This document shows, in pieces, positions 17,363 through 26,649 of a DNA stretch of 64,000 nucleotides. Below the pieces are notes generated by a model, which ran no database searches, was not told the DNA's origin, and was given only the letters and a program-made list of their open reading frames with translations. How positions within the stretch are numbered: the first letter of the stretch is position 1; every line of letters starts with the position of its first letter. A program made the translations under genes and the position numbers. Source of the stretch: Elusimicrobiota bacterium (GTDB lineage: Bacteria > Elusimicrobiota > Elusimicrobia > UBA1565 > UBA9628); assembly GCA_023213235.1 (NCBI GenBank), contig CP096137.1:3288908-3352907 (forward strand), written 5' to 3'.

Positions 17363-19737
17363 ATGAAACGCCAGGCCCTCGCCGCCGCGCTCGCCGTTCT
17401 CGCCGCCGCCGCTCCCGCTTCCGCCCAGCAGCTCCTCGCCTGGCCCATCGGCGCGGCCTCGGCCCTGTTCCGCTTCCTGCCCGGACATCCGATCCCGTCG
17501 CCGTTCCTGCCGGGACCCGGGCCCCGCCCCCTGCCGGTCCCGACGCCCGGCCCGCGCCCGGCCCCGACGCTTCCGACCGACGCCTCGCCCGTCACGATGA
17601 CGGGCTATCGCGTGGAGGGCACCGTCACCGACACGGTGGCCGAGCTCTCCTACCGGATCGTCTTCCGCAACCCCGGCGACCGTCGCTTGGAAGGCGTGCT
17701 CATGGTCCCGCTTCCCGCGGACGCCTCGCTGTCGGGCTTCTCGATGGTCATCGCCGGCAAGGAGACCAAGGGCGAGCTGCTCGAGGCCTCCCAGGCCGCC
17801 TCGATCTACCAGAGCATCGTCAGCCGCGCGATCGACCCCGGCCTGCTCGAGCTCGTCGGCGAGCGCATGTTCCGCGCCAAGGTGTTCCCGATCGAGCCGC
17901 GCGGCGAGATCGTGGCCACTCTCAAGATGACGCAGACGCTCCCCAAGAGCGGCGGGCTCGTCTCGCTGTCGGTGCCGATGCGCTCGGCGCGCTTCACGCA
18001 GGGAGAGGGCGGCCGCGCGTCGGCGCGCATCCGCCTGCAGACGACGCGCCCCCTGCGCACGATCCTCGCCTCCAACCCCGACGTGCGCGTCGAGCGCGAC
18101 GGCGAGCGCGGCGCGGTGGTCTCCTACGAGGAGGGCGCCGCCGGGCCGCAGGACCTCGCGCTGACGTTCTCGATGCGCGAAGACCCGCTCGCCGCCGGCG
18201 TGCTCGCCTACCGCGAGAGCGGCGAGGACGGGACCTTCCTGCTGTCTTTGGCCCCCGCATCGAGGCCGAGGCGTCGGCCTCGGCGAAGGCCGTCGTGTTC
18301 GTCGTCGACCGCTCGGGCTCGATGAACGAGGGCGGCAAGATGGAGCAGGCCCGCAAGGCGCTCGCGTGGTGCGTCGACCGCCTGAACCCTCAAGATCGAT
18401 TCGGCATCGTCGACTTCGCGACGGACTGGAACGCGCTCGACGAGAACGCGCTGCTCGCCGCGACGCCGGAGAACAAGGCGCGCGCCAAGCGCTACATCGA
18501 GCGCATGGACGCCGCCGGCGGCACCAACATCGAGGCCGGGCTCGACCAGGGCCTCAAGCTCCTCGACGGCGCGAAGGGCGCCGTCCCCATGCTCTTCTTC
18601 ATGACCGACGGCGTGCCGACGATCGGCCAGACCGACCCCGGCGCCCTGCTGCGCAAGGCGGCCGCGGCCAACGCGTCGCTGCGCGCCCGCGTGTTCTCCT
18701 TCGGCGTCGGTTCCGACGTGAACACGCTCCTGCTCGACAAGCTCGCCGCCGCCGGCCGCGGCGCGCGCGACTATGTCGCCCCGAACGAGGACATCGAGGC
18801 GAAGCTGTCGTCCTTGTACCAGAAGGTCTCGCGTCCCGCGCTGACGGACGTCAAGATCGAGTGGAACGGCGTCGAGGTCGACCAGGTCTACCCGCGCCCG
18901 GTGCCGGACCTGTTCCATGGCGGCGAGCTCGCGCTGTACGGCCGTTTCCGCGCCGCCGGCAAGGGCACGCTCGTCGTCACGGGCACGGCCGGAGGAAAGC
19001 CGGCCCGCTTCGAGTTCCCCCTCGAGCTGCCGGCCGAGAGCCCCAAGAACTCGTTCCTGCCGCGCCTGTGGGCCACGCAGAAGATCGCCCACGAGCTCGA
19101 CGCGATCCGCCTGTCCGGCCGCCCCGCCGACCCCGAGGTCGTCTCCTCGATCGTGCGCCTGGCCAAGAAGCACGGCATCGTGACGCCCTACACGTCCTAT
19201 CTCGTCACCGAGGAGGGCACCGACATGCGCCTCGCCGAGAACGAAGCGCGCCGCCGCATCGACGTGATGTCCGACGGCGCGCTGCGCAGCGGCTTCGGCC
19301 CCGGCGCGGGCGGCGGGCTGTCCGCCCGCGAGGCGCAGGCCGAGTCGCTCGACATGGCGGCGATGTCCGCCCCGGCCGCGGCGCCCGCCGTCGCGGCGGT
19401 CCGCGGGATGAAGGCCGACGGCCGCGCCGGCGGCTCGTTCGGAGCGCTGGCGCGCATGGAGAAGAAGGCTTACGACAAGCTCAAGGACGAGGGCCGGACG
19501 ATCGTCGACACGCGCACGATCGGCGACAAGACGTTCTACCGCCGCGGCGGCGTCTGGATCGACGCCGACGCCGAGGCCGCTGAGGCCGCGTCGGCCCGCG
19601 TGGTCGCCGTGAAGGCGCGCGGCGCGGAGTACTTCGCGCTGCTCGCCAAGGAGCCGGCGCTGGCGAAGTGGTTCGCGCTCGGCGACGAGGTGACCGTCCT
19701 CCACAAAGGGACGGCGTACAAGGTCAGCGCCCGCTGA
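17363..19737 (+). CDS. Secreted VIT-domain/von Willebrand factor A protein (one frameshift)
   Basis: Restoring one C in the run at 18252-18256 gives 791 residues. A signal peptide (AALAVLAAAAPASAQQ) and a Pro-rich segment are followed by a VIT domain (DTVAELSYRIVFRNPGDRRL, GVLMVPLPADASLSGFSM, EASQAASIYQSIVSRAIDPG). A vWA domain with the MIDAS motif DRSGSMNEGGKM comes next, then FMTDGVPTIGQT and a C-terminal region with VTPYTSYLVTEEG, the usual follow-on of inter-alpha-trypsin-inhibitor-like bacterial proteins. It probably binds metal-dependent ligands in the periplasm or at the surface. It is part of the sigma/anti-sigma operon; GGAGG lies 10 bases before the ATG. Confidence 0.85.
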
Positions 19738-19749
19738 GCTTCGACGAAG

Positions 19750-19790
19750 GGCGGGGAGGTCCGCGCGGCGCGGGTCTCCCCGCCGGCTTT
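19750..19790. terminator. Hairpin between convergent genes
   Basis: A nine-bp stem GGCGGGGAG (19750-19758) with CTCCCCGCC (19776-19784) lies between the convergent VIT/vWA and phospholipase D genes. The T-tract is weak (GGCTTT), so terminator function is uncertain. Confidence 0.45.
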
Positions 19791-19794
19791 CCGG

Positions 19795-21266
19795 TCAAAG
19801 GATGGGCTGAAGCGGCAGCAAGCGGTACAGCAGCAGCTTGACGCGTTTTCCGAGCGGCGCGCCGGCGTCCCCTTCGCGCGTCGCCGCGTCCCAGCTGTTC
19901 TCGGGGAGCATGTCGCGCTCGATCGCCGCCTCGACGCGGCGCGCCAGCGCCGGGCCCCGCACGAGCACGCCGACCTCGGTGTTGAGGTTGGCGGAGCGCG
20001 GATCCAGATTGAAGGTGCCGACGAAGGCCGTCGTGCCGTCGACGACCGCGGTCTTCGCGTGGATCGCGAAGACCGGCGCCTTTGTCCCGAACAGGGCGTG
20101 GCGCTCGAGCGCCTCGCGATACACCGCGGGATGAGGCTTGAACTCGTACACCTTGACGCCGGAGGCGAGCAGGCGCTCGCGCACGCGCCGGTAGCCGCTG
20201 TACGCCGCGAGGTTGTCGGTCGACGCGAAGGAGTTCGTGACGATGCGGACCTCGACGCGGCGCGCGAGCTCCGCGAAGAAGCGCAGGCCGTCCTCCGACA
20301 GGACCAGGTACGGCGACTGGATCACGACGCGCTTGCGCGCCGCGGCCACCGCGGCGCGCAGCGCGTCGGTCGAGCGGCCGCCGCCTCCGAGGCCGCGGGA
20401 GGCGTTCTTTCCGGGCTCGTCGCCCACGAAGACGGTGTCCCGCTCCCAGACGAGCTCCGAGACGAGTCCCGCGAAGCGCTCCGGAAGGCGCTCGAGCGCC
20501 CTCCGCGGTCCCGCCGCCAGGTTCGCGGGATCGCGCGCGTACTCGTGCAGGGTCGCGCGGACGCGCGCGAGCTCCTCCGGCGGCCGCGCGCCCCGGCCGA
20601 GCAGCCCCTCCACCGGGAACGCGAGCGGGCTGGTCCAGAAGGACTCGAAATGGCGGCCGGCGCTCGCGGCGACGGGACCGATGAGCAGAAGGTCGCGGTC
20701 GCGGAAGTTGTAGTCCGGGTCGAAGTCGTAGTACTCGTCGGCGACGTTGCGCCCGCCGACGATGCCGATGCGCCCGTCGACGAGGAAAACCTTGTCGTGC
20801 ATGCGCTGGTTGGCGTCGCGGAAACCGGTCGCGAGGTTCCACCAGCGCCTCCACCGGGAGACGCCGACCCGGTGCTTCGGGTTGTAGACTTTGATTTCCA
20901 CGTTCGGGTGATCGTCGAGCGCGGCGAGGACGAGGGAGCCGGCGTCGAGCATGAAGTCGTCGACGAGCACGCGCACCTTCGCCCCGGCCTCCGCCGCGCC
21001 GAGCAGGCGCTCGGCGGCCAGCGTGCCGATGTTGTCGGAGCTCCAGATGAAATACTGCACGTCGACGGAGCGGACGGCCTGGCGGCTCAGCCAGGCGCGA
21101 GCGAGCAGGGATTCCTCTCCTTCTCGAGCGAGTAGAGCCCGCTGCGGCCCGGGTGCGCGGCGATCAGGCGGTCGAGCGCGGGCCAGAAGGCGGGATCGCG
21201 GACGTCGCCGCCCGCAGCGGCCGCGGCGGGCGCCGCGAGCAGGACCGCGAGGACGAGGGCCGTCAC
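19795..21266 (-). CDS. Phospholipase D-family/cardiolipin synthase-like protein (one frameshift)
   Basis: Restoring one base near 21116-21122 gives 490 residues. A short signal peptide or N-terminal hydrophobic segment (TALVLAVLLAAPAAAAAGG) is followed by two HKD catalytic motifs: HDKVFLVDGRIGIVGGRN and HAKTAVVDGTTAFVGTFNLD. Supporting phrases are VQYFIWSSDNIGTLAAERLL and the Asp in YDFDPDYNFRDRDLL. The family transfers phosphatidyl groups or hydrolyses phospholipids at the membrane. GTG 21266 overlaps the previous stop (GTGA), so this is the third gene of a minus-strand operon starting at 23459. Confidence 0.85.
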
Positions 21267-22648
21267 CGCGCCGCGCCCGCCGAAACGATCGTGAGGACGA
21301 GCTCCGCGGCCCCGCGGCGGCCGTCGAGGACCACGTCGCCGCGGTGGCCCGAGACGCGAAGTTCGCCGGCGCGCGCCGTCGCGGGGTCGAAGGCGAAGGC
21401 CAGATAGTAGCGGCCGGGGCGCAGGCCGGCGAAGGCGAAGCGTCCGTCCGGCGCGGGGGCGGCGGCCGCGGCGAGCGCCGCGGCATCGAGCAGATACGGC
21501 GCGCCGGGCCCCTCGCGGCGGTACAGGGCGACGCGGGCGGGGCGGTCGCCGAGGACGCGGCCCGCGATCCGCCCGGGATTCGACGGAACCTCACCGGAGA
21601 GGTCGAGAAGCCCCTCGGGCACACCGCGCGGCGACGCCGCGGACTCCCGGGCCCAATACGCGGCGCGGGCGCCGTCCCCGAACCGGGCGTAGGCCAGCGC
21701 CAAGCGCGCCGCGCCCGCCGGCCCGACCCGGTGCGCCGTCTCGTCGGCGAGCGCGTCGAGCGCCGCGCGGCCGGCGGCGGTCGGCGGCGCGGAGGCGAGA
21801 TGCGCGAGCAGCAGCGAGCGCGCGAGGTCGTCGCCGAGACGGGCCCCCAGAGACAGGGCGCGGCGCAGGCCCTCCGGGTCCATGAGCTTGGCTCGCTCCG
21901 AGTACAGCGCGCGCAGGAGGGCCAGGCGATGGACGCCGGGACGGGCCGCGCGCTCCTCGGCCGCGGCGAGAACGGCCTCCGCCGACGGGGCCGGCAGATC
22001 ATAGACCGTACGGGACGGCCGGCCCTCTTCCTCGGTCAGGACGAGCACTCGCAGGCGCGGCGCGCCCGCGCTCCAAGCCGCGGCGGCGGGCGCGGGCGGC
22101 GGCGTCCAGGCCCCGTACGCGACGGCGGCCGCCGCCGCGGCGAGCGCCGTGCCCGCGGCCCAGCCGGCCAGGGCGTCGGACAGCGAGGCCCGCTTGGGAG
22201 CGAGGAAGCCCAGGCACGCGCGGCCCGCGAGCCACAGGATGCCGCCGCACGCCGCGAGGTTGGCCGCCGGCTCGAGCGGGTCGAGGGAGCCGAACGGGAA
22301 CCAGACTCGCTGCGAGACCTCGAGCCACACGACGAACGACCAGCGCGCCAGCGCGAGCGCGAGCAGCAGCCCCCAGGCCCGGGCGAGGCGCTCGCGAGGG
22401 CTCCACGTCCGCCAACGCGCGGCGGCGAGAGCGCGCCTGAGGAATAGGCCGGCCGACGCGAGCAGCAGCAGGACGGCCGCGGCGCTGAACGCCGTCCGGG
22501 CACCGGGCCGCGACAGCAAGTCGAAGGCCCCGGAGTACAGCGCCCATCCTGCGCGGCGCGGCAGAATGAAATCGAGCGTCGGCGGCAGGCGGGAGGCGAA
22601 AATCATCGCCGCGAGCGCCGCGCCGGCGCCGAGCGCCGGCCATGTCAT
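21263..22648 (-). CDS. Membrane protein with C-terminal carboxypeptidase-regulatory-like beta domain
   Basis: A 461-residue protein that I cannot assign to a family. Residues 1-180 contain about five hydrophobic helices (for example GAALAAMIFASRLPPTL, AAAVLLLLASAGLFL and LLLALALARWSFVVWL). A middle Ala-rich helical region (EAVLAAAEERAARPGVHRLA) resembles TPR-like helices. The last 100 residues are beta-rich (GRIAGRVLGDRPARVALY; DGRFAFAGLRPGRYYLAFAF), a pattern of carboxypeptidase-regulatory-like or transthyretin-like domains. It overlaps both neighbours by four bases, so it acts in the same operon as the methyltransferase and phospholipase D. Confidence 0.6.
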   Translation of the reverse strand: MTWPALGAGAALAAMIFASRLPPTLDFILPRRAGWALYSGAFDLLSRPGARTAFSAAAVLLLLASAGLFLRRALAAARWRTWSPRERLARAWGLLLALALARWSFVVWLEVSQRVWFPFGSLDPLEPAANLAACGGILWLAGRACLGFLAPKRASLSDALAGWAAGTALAAAAAAVAYGAWTPPPAPAAAAWSAGAPRLRVLVLTEEEGRPSRTVYDLPAPSAEAVLAAAEERAARPGVHRLALLRALYSERAKLMDPEGLRRALSLGARLGDDLARSLLLAHLASAPPTAAGRAALDALADETAHRVGPAGAARLALAYARFGDGARAAYWARESAASPRGVPEGLLDLSGEVPSNPGRIAGRVLGDRPARVALYRREGPGAPYLLDAAALAAAAAPAPDGRFAFAGLRPGRYYLAFAFDPATARAGELRVSGHRGDVVLDGRRGAAELVLTIVSAGAAR

Positions 22649-23459
22649 TTTCGGCCTTTGATGCGGATCGCGGTCGGCAGGCCGTCGGGCTCGCGGCGCT
22701 GGCGCCGCTCTTCCTTGGGCCGCTCGGCGAGGACGACGACGCGCGGGCTCTCCATCGCGTACGCCGACCCGTCGAAGCCGCCCCAGCTCTGCCGGTAGAC
22801 CAGCCCCGCCCGCTCGAGCTGAGCCTTGAGCTCCGTCAAAGTGTAGACGCGGACGCTGACGAAGGACGGCGTGCGCTTGCCGTCGGCGCCGACGATCACG
22901 CGGCGGTTGTCGAGCCGCCCGCGCTCGAAGTCGAAGCTGATCTGGTCGAGCACGACGGCGCCCTTGCCCTCCTCGCCCTGCTCCCAGAAATTGGGCTCGA
23001 AGTGGCGCATGAGCCATTCCTTGTTGAGCGCGTCGATGAGCAGCAGGCCGCCGGGCTTGAGCGCCTTGCGCGCCGACTCGAGGCAGCGCACGTCCTCCTT
23101 GTCGCTCTCGCGCTGGCCGAAGGCGCCGTCGAGACAGACGACCGCGTCGATCTCGGCGCGGTAGGGAATGGCGGCGGTGTCGGCCTTCAGGAAATGGATG
23201 TTGAGCTTCTCGCCCTTGGCCGCGGCGCGCGCCGCCGCGAGCGCGCGCTCGTCGGGGTCGAGGCCCACGACGCGGTGGCCGCGCCGGGCGAGCTCGATCG
23301 TGCGCCGGCCCGAGCCGCAGCCGAGGTCGAGCACGCGCGAGCGCGGCTCGAGGCGCAAAAGCGCTCGACGCCGTCGATCTGCGTCTTGACCTGGGAGTGC
23401 GGCCGGCGCGGGTCGTCCTCGAGGTGCATCCGCCACCAGGAGAGCGCTTCCTTCTTCAT
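22645..23459 (-). CDS. Class I SAM-dependent methyltransferase (one frameshift)
   Basis: Restoring one base around 23351-23359 joins the N-terminus MKKEALSWWRMHLEDDPRR to the core, giving 271 residues. The core has motif I VLDLGCGSGRRTIELARRG, the acidic VVGLDPDE, AVVCLDGAFGQRE and LKPGGLLLIDALN. It resembles small-molecule methyltransferases; the substrate is unknown. The start at 23459 is supported by TAGAAT six bases upstream on the minus strand (leaderless pattern) and by the amphipathic N-terminus common in this family. It is the first gene of a three-gene operon. Confidence 0.8.
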
Positions 23460-23482
23460 GCGTCGATTCTATAAATAACCGG

Positions 23483-23504
23483 GCCACCGGTGCCTGTCCT
23501 CCCG
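23483..23504 (-). repeat. GACAGGCAC-type short palindromic repeat, copy 1
   Basis: On the minus strand this stretch reads CGGGAGGACAGGCACCGG, with partly complementary flanks (AACGG and CCGGT). It shares the core GACAGGCAC with the clearer element at 58130-58158. Confidence 0.45.
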
Positions 23505-23549
23505 TTGTTGCATTATCGGCCGATCTAGGTCTTTAGACCTATCCTGACG

Positions 23550-23741
23550 CAGTGCCATCGGCCCTCCCGAGAGGGGCGCGGCGCCGATATCCTAAGGGTA
23601 CAAGGCGCTTTCCTCCTCCTACCCGCGCGAGCGGGATCCCGGAGGAAACGCGACGCGGATCGCAGGAAGTAACGCCCCCTATCGACCGCGGCTCGACCGA
23701 AGCCCGCCTCTTTTCCCAGGGAGGCGGGCTTCTTCGTTTTT
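23550..23741 (+). ncRNA. Probable independently transcribed small structured RNA
   Basis: No convincing protein lies in this roughly 190-base stretch. TATCCT at 23540-23545 or at 23588-23593 could be the -10. The first helix pairs ATCGGC (23557-23562) with GCCGAT (23583-23588). The second is a strong hairpin: TTTCCTCC (23610-23617) with GGAGGAAA (23641-23648), enclosing CCCGC-GCGA-GCGGG, a GNRA tetraloop. The stretch ends in a good intrinsic terminator, and the downstream gene has its own promoter, so this is unlikely to be that gene's riboswitch. A 6S-like regulator is one possibility, but I see no diagnostic motif; it is not SRP RNA or tmRNA. Confidence 0.4.
23700..23741 (+). terminator. 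Rho-independent terminator
   Basis: An 11-bp stem AAGCCCGCCTC (23700-23710) with GAGGCGGGCTT (23721-23731) is followed by CTTCGTTTTT. It ends the putative small RNA just before the amidase promoter. Confidence 0.8.
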
Positions 23742-23755
23742 GGTATCCTCCCTCC

Positions 23756-24530
23756 ATGGAATTCCGCCTGGGCGTCGTCCAGAACTCCCCGAAGTTCCTC
23801 AAGGGGAAGGAGAATCTCGAAGCCTGCCTCGCGGAGATGGAGCGCCACGAGGCCGACCTGTGGGTGCTTCCCGAGTTCTTCGCCTCCGGCTACAACTTCC
23901 GCACGAAGGCCGAGGCCGCCAAGTGCGCCGAGCCCGCCGACGGCCCCCTGGTCGCGCGCCTCAAGGATTGGTCGGCGGCCCACGACTGCGCGCTCGTGGC
24001 CGGCTTCCTGAAAAGGCCGGCGGCAAGCTCTACAACTCGGCCGTCCTCGTCGACGGCGCCAGGAGCCGCGTCTACCGCAAGACCCATCTCTTCGGCAGCG
24101 AGAAGCGCTTCTTCACGGCCGGAACGACGGGCTTCTGGGTCGACAACGTGCGCGGAGCCAAGGTCGGCCCGATGATCTGCTTCGACTGGTTCTTCCCCGA
24201 GTCGGCGCGCACGCTCGCCCTGCTGGGCGCCGAGATCATCGCCCACCCCTCGAACCTGGTCCTGCCGTGGGCCCCCGAGGGAATGAAGATCCGCTCGCTC
24301 GAGAACCGGGTCTTCTCCGCCACCGCCAACCGCGTCGGGGCCGAGCACGGGCTCGGCTTCATCGGCCAGTCCCAGGTGGCCGCCACCAACGGCTCTTTGC
24401 TCGTGCGCCTTTCCCCGACCGCCCGGGCGCCGCCGTCGTCGTCATCGACCCCGCGGTCGCCCGTGAGAAGAAGGTCCACCCCGCCTGCGACCTGTTCAAG
24501 GACCGCCGGCCCTCCAAGTATGGCCTCTAA
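23756..24530 (+). CDS. Carbon-nitrogen hydrolase (nitrilase superfamily amidase; two frameshifts)
   Basis: Restoring one base near 24008-24014 and one C in 24413-24416 gives 258 residues. The Glu-Lys-Cys triad is complete: Glu40 in WVLPEFFASGYN, Lys109 in VYRKTHLFG and Cys142 in MICFDWFFPE. The superfamily hydrolyses amides or nitriles in the cytosol, for example omega-amidase or N-carbamoyl-putrescine amidase; the substrate is open. TATCCT lies six bases before the ATG, directly after the preceding terminator (leaderless pattern). The last codons overlap the start of the thioesterase gene. Confidence 0.85.
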
Positions 24531-25003
24531 AAGAAGGACTCCGCCCTGCCCGCCCGCCCCGCCCGGGACTCCGTCTCCGACGTCGGCGACCTCATGTTTC
24601 CCCGGACGCCAACATGCACGGCACCGTGTTCGGCGGCAAGGTCCTGCAGATGGTCGACAAGGCCGCCTCCGTGTGCGCGATGCGCCACGCGGGAAAGCCC
24701 GTCGTCACCGTCGCCATGGAGCGCGTCGAGTTCCTCGTCCCGATCCGCGTGGGCACCTTCCTGATCGCCAACGCCCGGGTCAACCACACGGGCCGCACCT
24801 CCATGGAGATCGGCGTCGAGGTCTACGCCGAGGACATGCCCGGCGGCCGCCGCGTGCACACCAATTCCTGCCTCGTCACCATGGTCGCCGTCGACGCCGA
24901 CGGCCGTCCCTCGTCAGTCCCGCCGCTGCTGCTCGAGACGCCCGAGGACAAGGAGCGCTGGGCCGGCGCCGAGTTGCGCCGCAAGGCGCGGCTCAAGGGC
25001 TAA
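24520..25003 (+). CDS. Hotdog-fold acyl-CoA thioesterase (YciA/BACH-like; two frameshifts)
   Basis: Restoring one C near 24541-24548 and one in 24600-24603 gives 161 residues beginning MASKRR. The body matches acyl-CoA thioesterases: DANMHGTVFGGKVLQMVDKA (active-site Asn/Asp and hotdog helix), AMRHAGKPVVTVAMERVEFL, PIRVGTFLIANARVNHTGRT and SMEIGVEVYAED. The family releases free fatty acids from acyl-CoA. The portion from 24614 is intact and certain; the first 30 codons depend on the two repairs. The start lies inside the end of the amidase gene, and the stop is one base before the JmjC oxygenase start. Confidence 0.8.
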
Positions 25004-25004
25004 G

Positions 25005-26219
25005 ATGCCCTCGGCTCGAGGCCTCGGCCTTCGAGAGCTCCTGCGTCCTCTCACGAAGGACCGCTTTTTCCGTGATCACTGGGAAAAGCGGCCGCTGCGT
25101 CTGAGCGGGGACGCACGCCGTTTCGAGAGCTTGCTTCGCCTCAGGGACGTCGACTCGCTCGCCTGCTTCGGCGTGCTGAGCTCATCCGAATCGGACGTGC
25201 GCCTCGCGAAGACCGAAGGCGGAAAGTTCGCCAGCCGCCCCGTGCGGACGTCCGCGAGCGGAATTCCCGACCCCTACGGCCTCTACCGCGCGCACCACGA
25301 AGGGCAGACTTTAATCGTCAATCGCGTGGACGCCCGCTGGCGGCCGATCGCGGCGCTGTGCCGCGCGCTCGAATGGGAGCTCCATCACCGCGTCAACGCG
25401 AACCTCTACTTCACCCCGCCGCGCGCCCAAGGCTTCGCGCCCCACTTCGACACGCACGACGTGTTCATCCTCCAGCTCGAGGGCGAGAAGGACTGGCGCT
25501 TCTTCGGATCCGTCCCGCTGCCGCTCGAGGAGGACAACGAGCTCCGCGGCCCTGAGGCTTCGGCGCCCGGACGCGCTAGCCGTACCCTGACCTTGCGGCC
25601 CGGCGACTTGCTCTACGTTCCGCGCGGCGTCGTCCACGATGCGGTCAGCCGGGACTCCTCGTCCTTGCATCTCACCGTCGGCGTTCACGTCACGCGCTGG
25701 CTCGATCTCGCCCGACAAGCGCTCGAACGCGAGGCGCGGGCGGATGACCGCCTTCGCGAAGCGCTGCCGCCCGGCTTCCTCGATCCAGGCCGCCGTCCCG
25801 CCTTGCGCGCCCGGCTCGGCGAGCTTCTCGCCGCCGCCGCGAAAGGACGAGCCGCGGACCTGGCGGTCGACGGCATCTCCGAGCGCCGGCTCCAAAGCGG
25901 CTCGCCGCTGCCCGACGGCCACTTCTCGGCGCTCGAGCGCGCGACGAAGCTGTCGGATGACACTTTCGTCGCTCGCCGAGGCGCGATGCCGTGCGCGGCC
26001 TTTCGCGAGGGCCGCCGCGCGGGAATCCGCTTTCCGGGCAACACGGTGACGGGACCGGAGGAGATCGCGTCCGCGCTACGCTATGTCGCCGCAAACCGCC
26101 GCTTCAAGGTATCCGACCTGCCGGGACCGATAAGCGCGGGTTCGAAGCGGACTCTCGTGCGAAAATTGATCAGGGAAGGCCTGCTGACGTTCGCCGGACA
26201 ATCGGGGAGGAACTCATGA
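25005..26219 (+). CDS. JmjC/cupin-4 Fe(II)/2-oxoglutarate oxygenase (ribosomal-oxygenase-like)
   Basis: A 404-residue intact protein. The JmjC-type iron ligands are His147 and Asp149 in APHFDTHDVF, and His211 in YVPRGVVHDAV; Lys162 in LEGEKDWRFFG is the expected 2-oxoglutarate contact. The C-terminal 150 residues look like the dimerisation plus winged-helix part of RoxA/YcfD-type protein hydroxylases (ISAGSKRTLVRKLIREGLL). Those enzymes hydroxylate side chains of proteins. Its stop overlaps the start of the next gene (ATGA), which encodes a peptide with a nitrile-hydratase-like leader, so that peptide is the natural candidate substrate. It starts one base after the thioesterase stop. Confidence 0.85.
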   Translation: MPSARGLGLRELLRPLTKDRFFRDHWEKRPLRLSGDARRFESLLRLRDVDSLACFGVLSSSESDVRLAKTEGGKFASRPVRTSASGIPDPYGLYRAHHEGQTLIVNRVDARWRPIAALCRALEWELHHRVNANLYFTPPRAQGFAPHFDTHDVFILQLEGEKDWRFFGSVPLPLEEDNELRGPEASAPGRASRTLTLRPGDLLYVPRGVVHDAVSRDSSSLHLTVGVHVTRWLDLARQALEREARADDRLREALPPGFLDPGRRPALRARLGELLAAAAKGRAADLAVDGISERRLQSGSPLPDGHFSALERATKLSDDTFVARRGAMPCAAFREGRRAGIRFPGNTVTGPEEIASALRYVAANRRFKVSDLPGPISAGSKRTLVRKLIREGLLTFAGQSGRNS

Positions 26220-26649
26220 AGAAGGAGAAAAATTCCGCGTGGACGGACAAAGCCGACGACTCGGCGAAGTTGTGGGTGACGCACATGTACTTTCTGGCGC
26301 GCAAGGCCGCTGTCGACCCGAAGTTCAAGGCTCTGCTCAAGTCGGACCCGCCGCGGCGGCGCGAGTCATCGGCATAGGAGTCCCCAAGGGCGGCAAAGTC
26401 ACTGTCGTCGAGAGCACGGCCAAAAACTTACTCCTTGTCCTGCCGCCGGCGCCCGGGACGATCACTTTCCCGGGCATCGAGATCTCCGAGGAGACTCTCA
26501 AGGCGACCGGGGACTACGAGACGTTCGCCTTCAAGGATGACTTTGATATTCATCGCAACAAGGACGCGAAGATCGGGAACAACGACGGCAGCCAGGATCC
26601 GAAGCAGAAGGATTCCGACACGTCGGGAAATGCCGGCGGAAAGGACTGA
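26216..26649 (+). CDS. NHLP-type (nitrile hydratase-like leader) peptide, candidate RiPP precursor (one frameshift)
   Basis: Restoring one C in 26347-26349 gives 144 residues. Residues about 30-80 match the nitrile-hydratase-alpha-like leader found in proteusin-type precursors: AAVDPKFKALLKSDP, AARVIGIGVPKGGKVTVV and the characteristic LLLVLPPAPG. The remaining roughly 65 residues (TITFPGIEISEETLKATGDY, later an Asn/Asp/Lys-rich tail ending GNAGGKD) would be the core or tail. No iron-binding Cys cluster of real nitrile hydratase is present, so enzymatic activity is unlikely. GGGGAGG precedes the ATG, and the ATGA overlap couples it to the JmjC oxygenase. There is no recognisable radical-SAM enzyme, transporter or protease in the window. 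Confidence 0.7.

Noticed and set aside
23550-23741. SRP RNA or tmRNA
   Set aside because: No GGAAGGAAGCAGCC-like loop and no tRNA-like ends with an encoded tag were seen.
26216-26649. Genuine nitrile hydratase alpha subunit
   Set aside because: Only the N-terminal leader-like part matches; the Cys-rich metal-binding site and beta subunit are absent.
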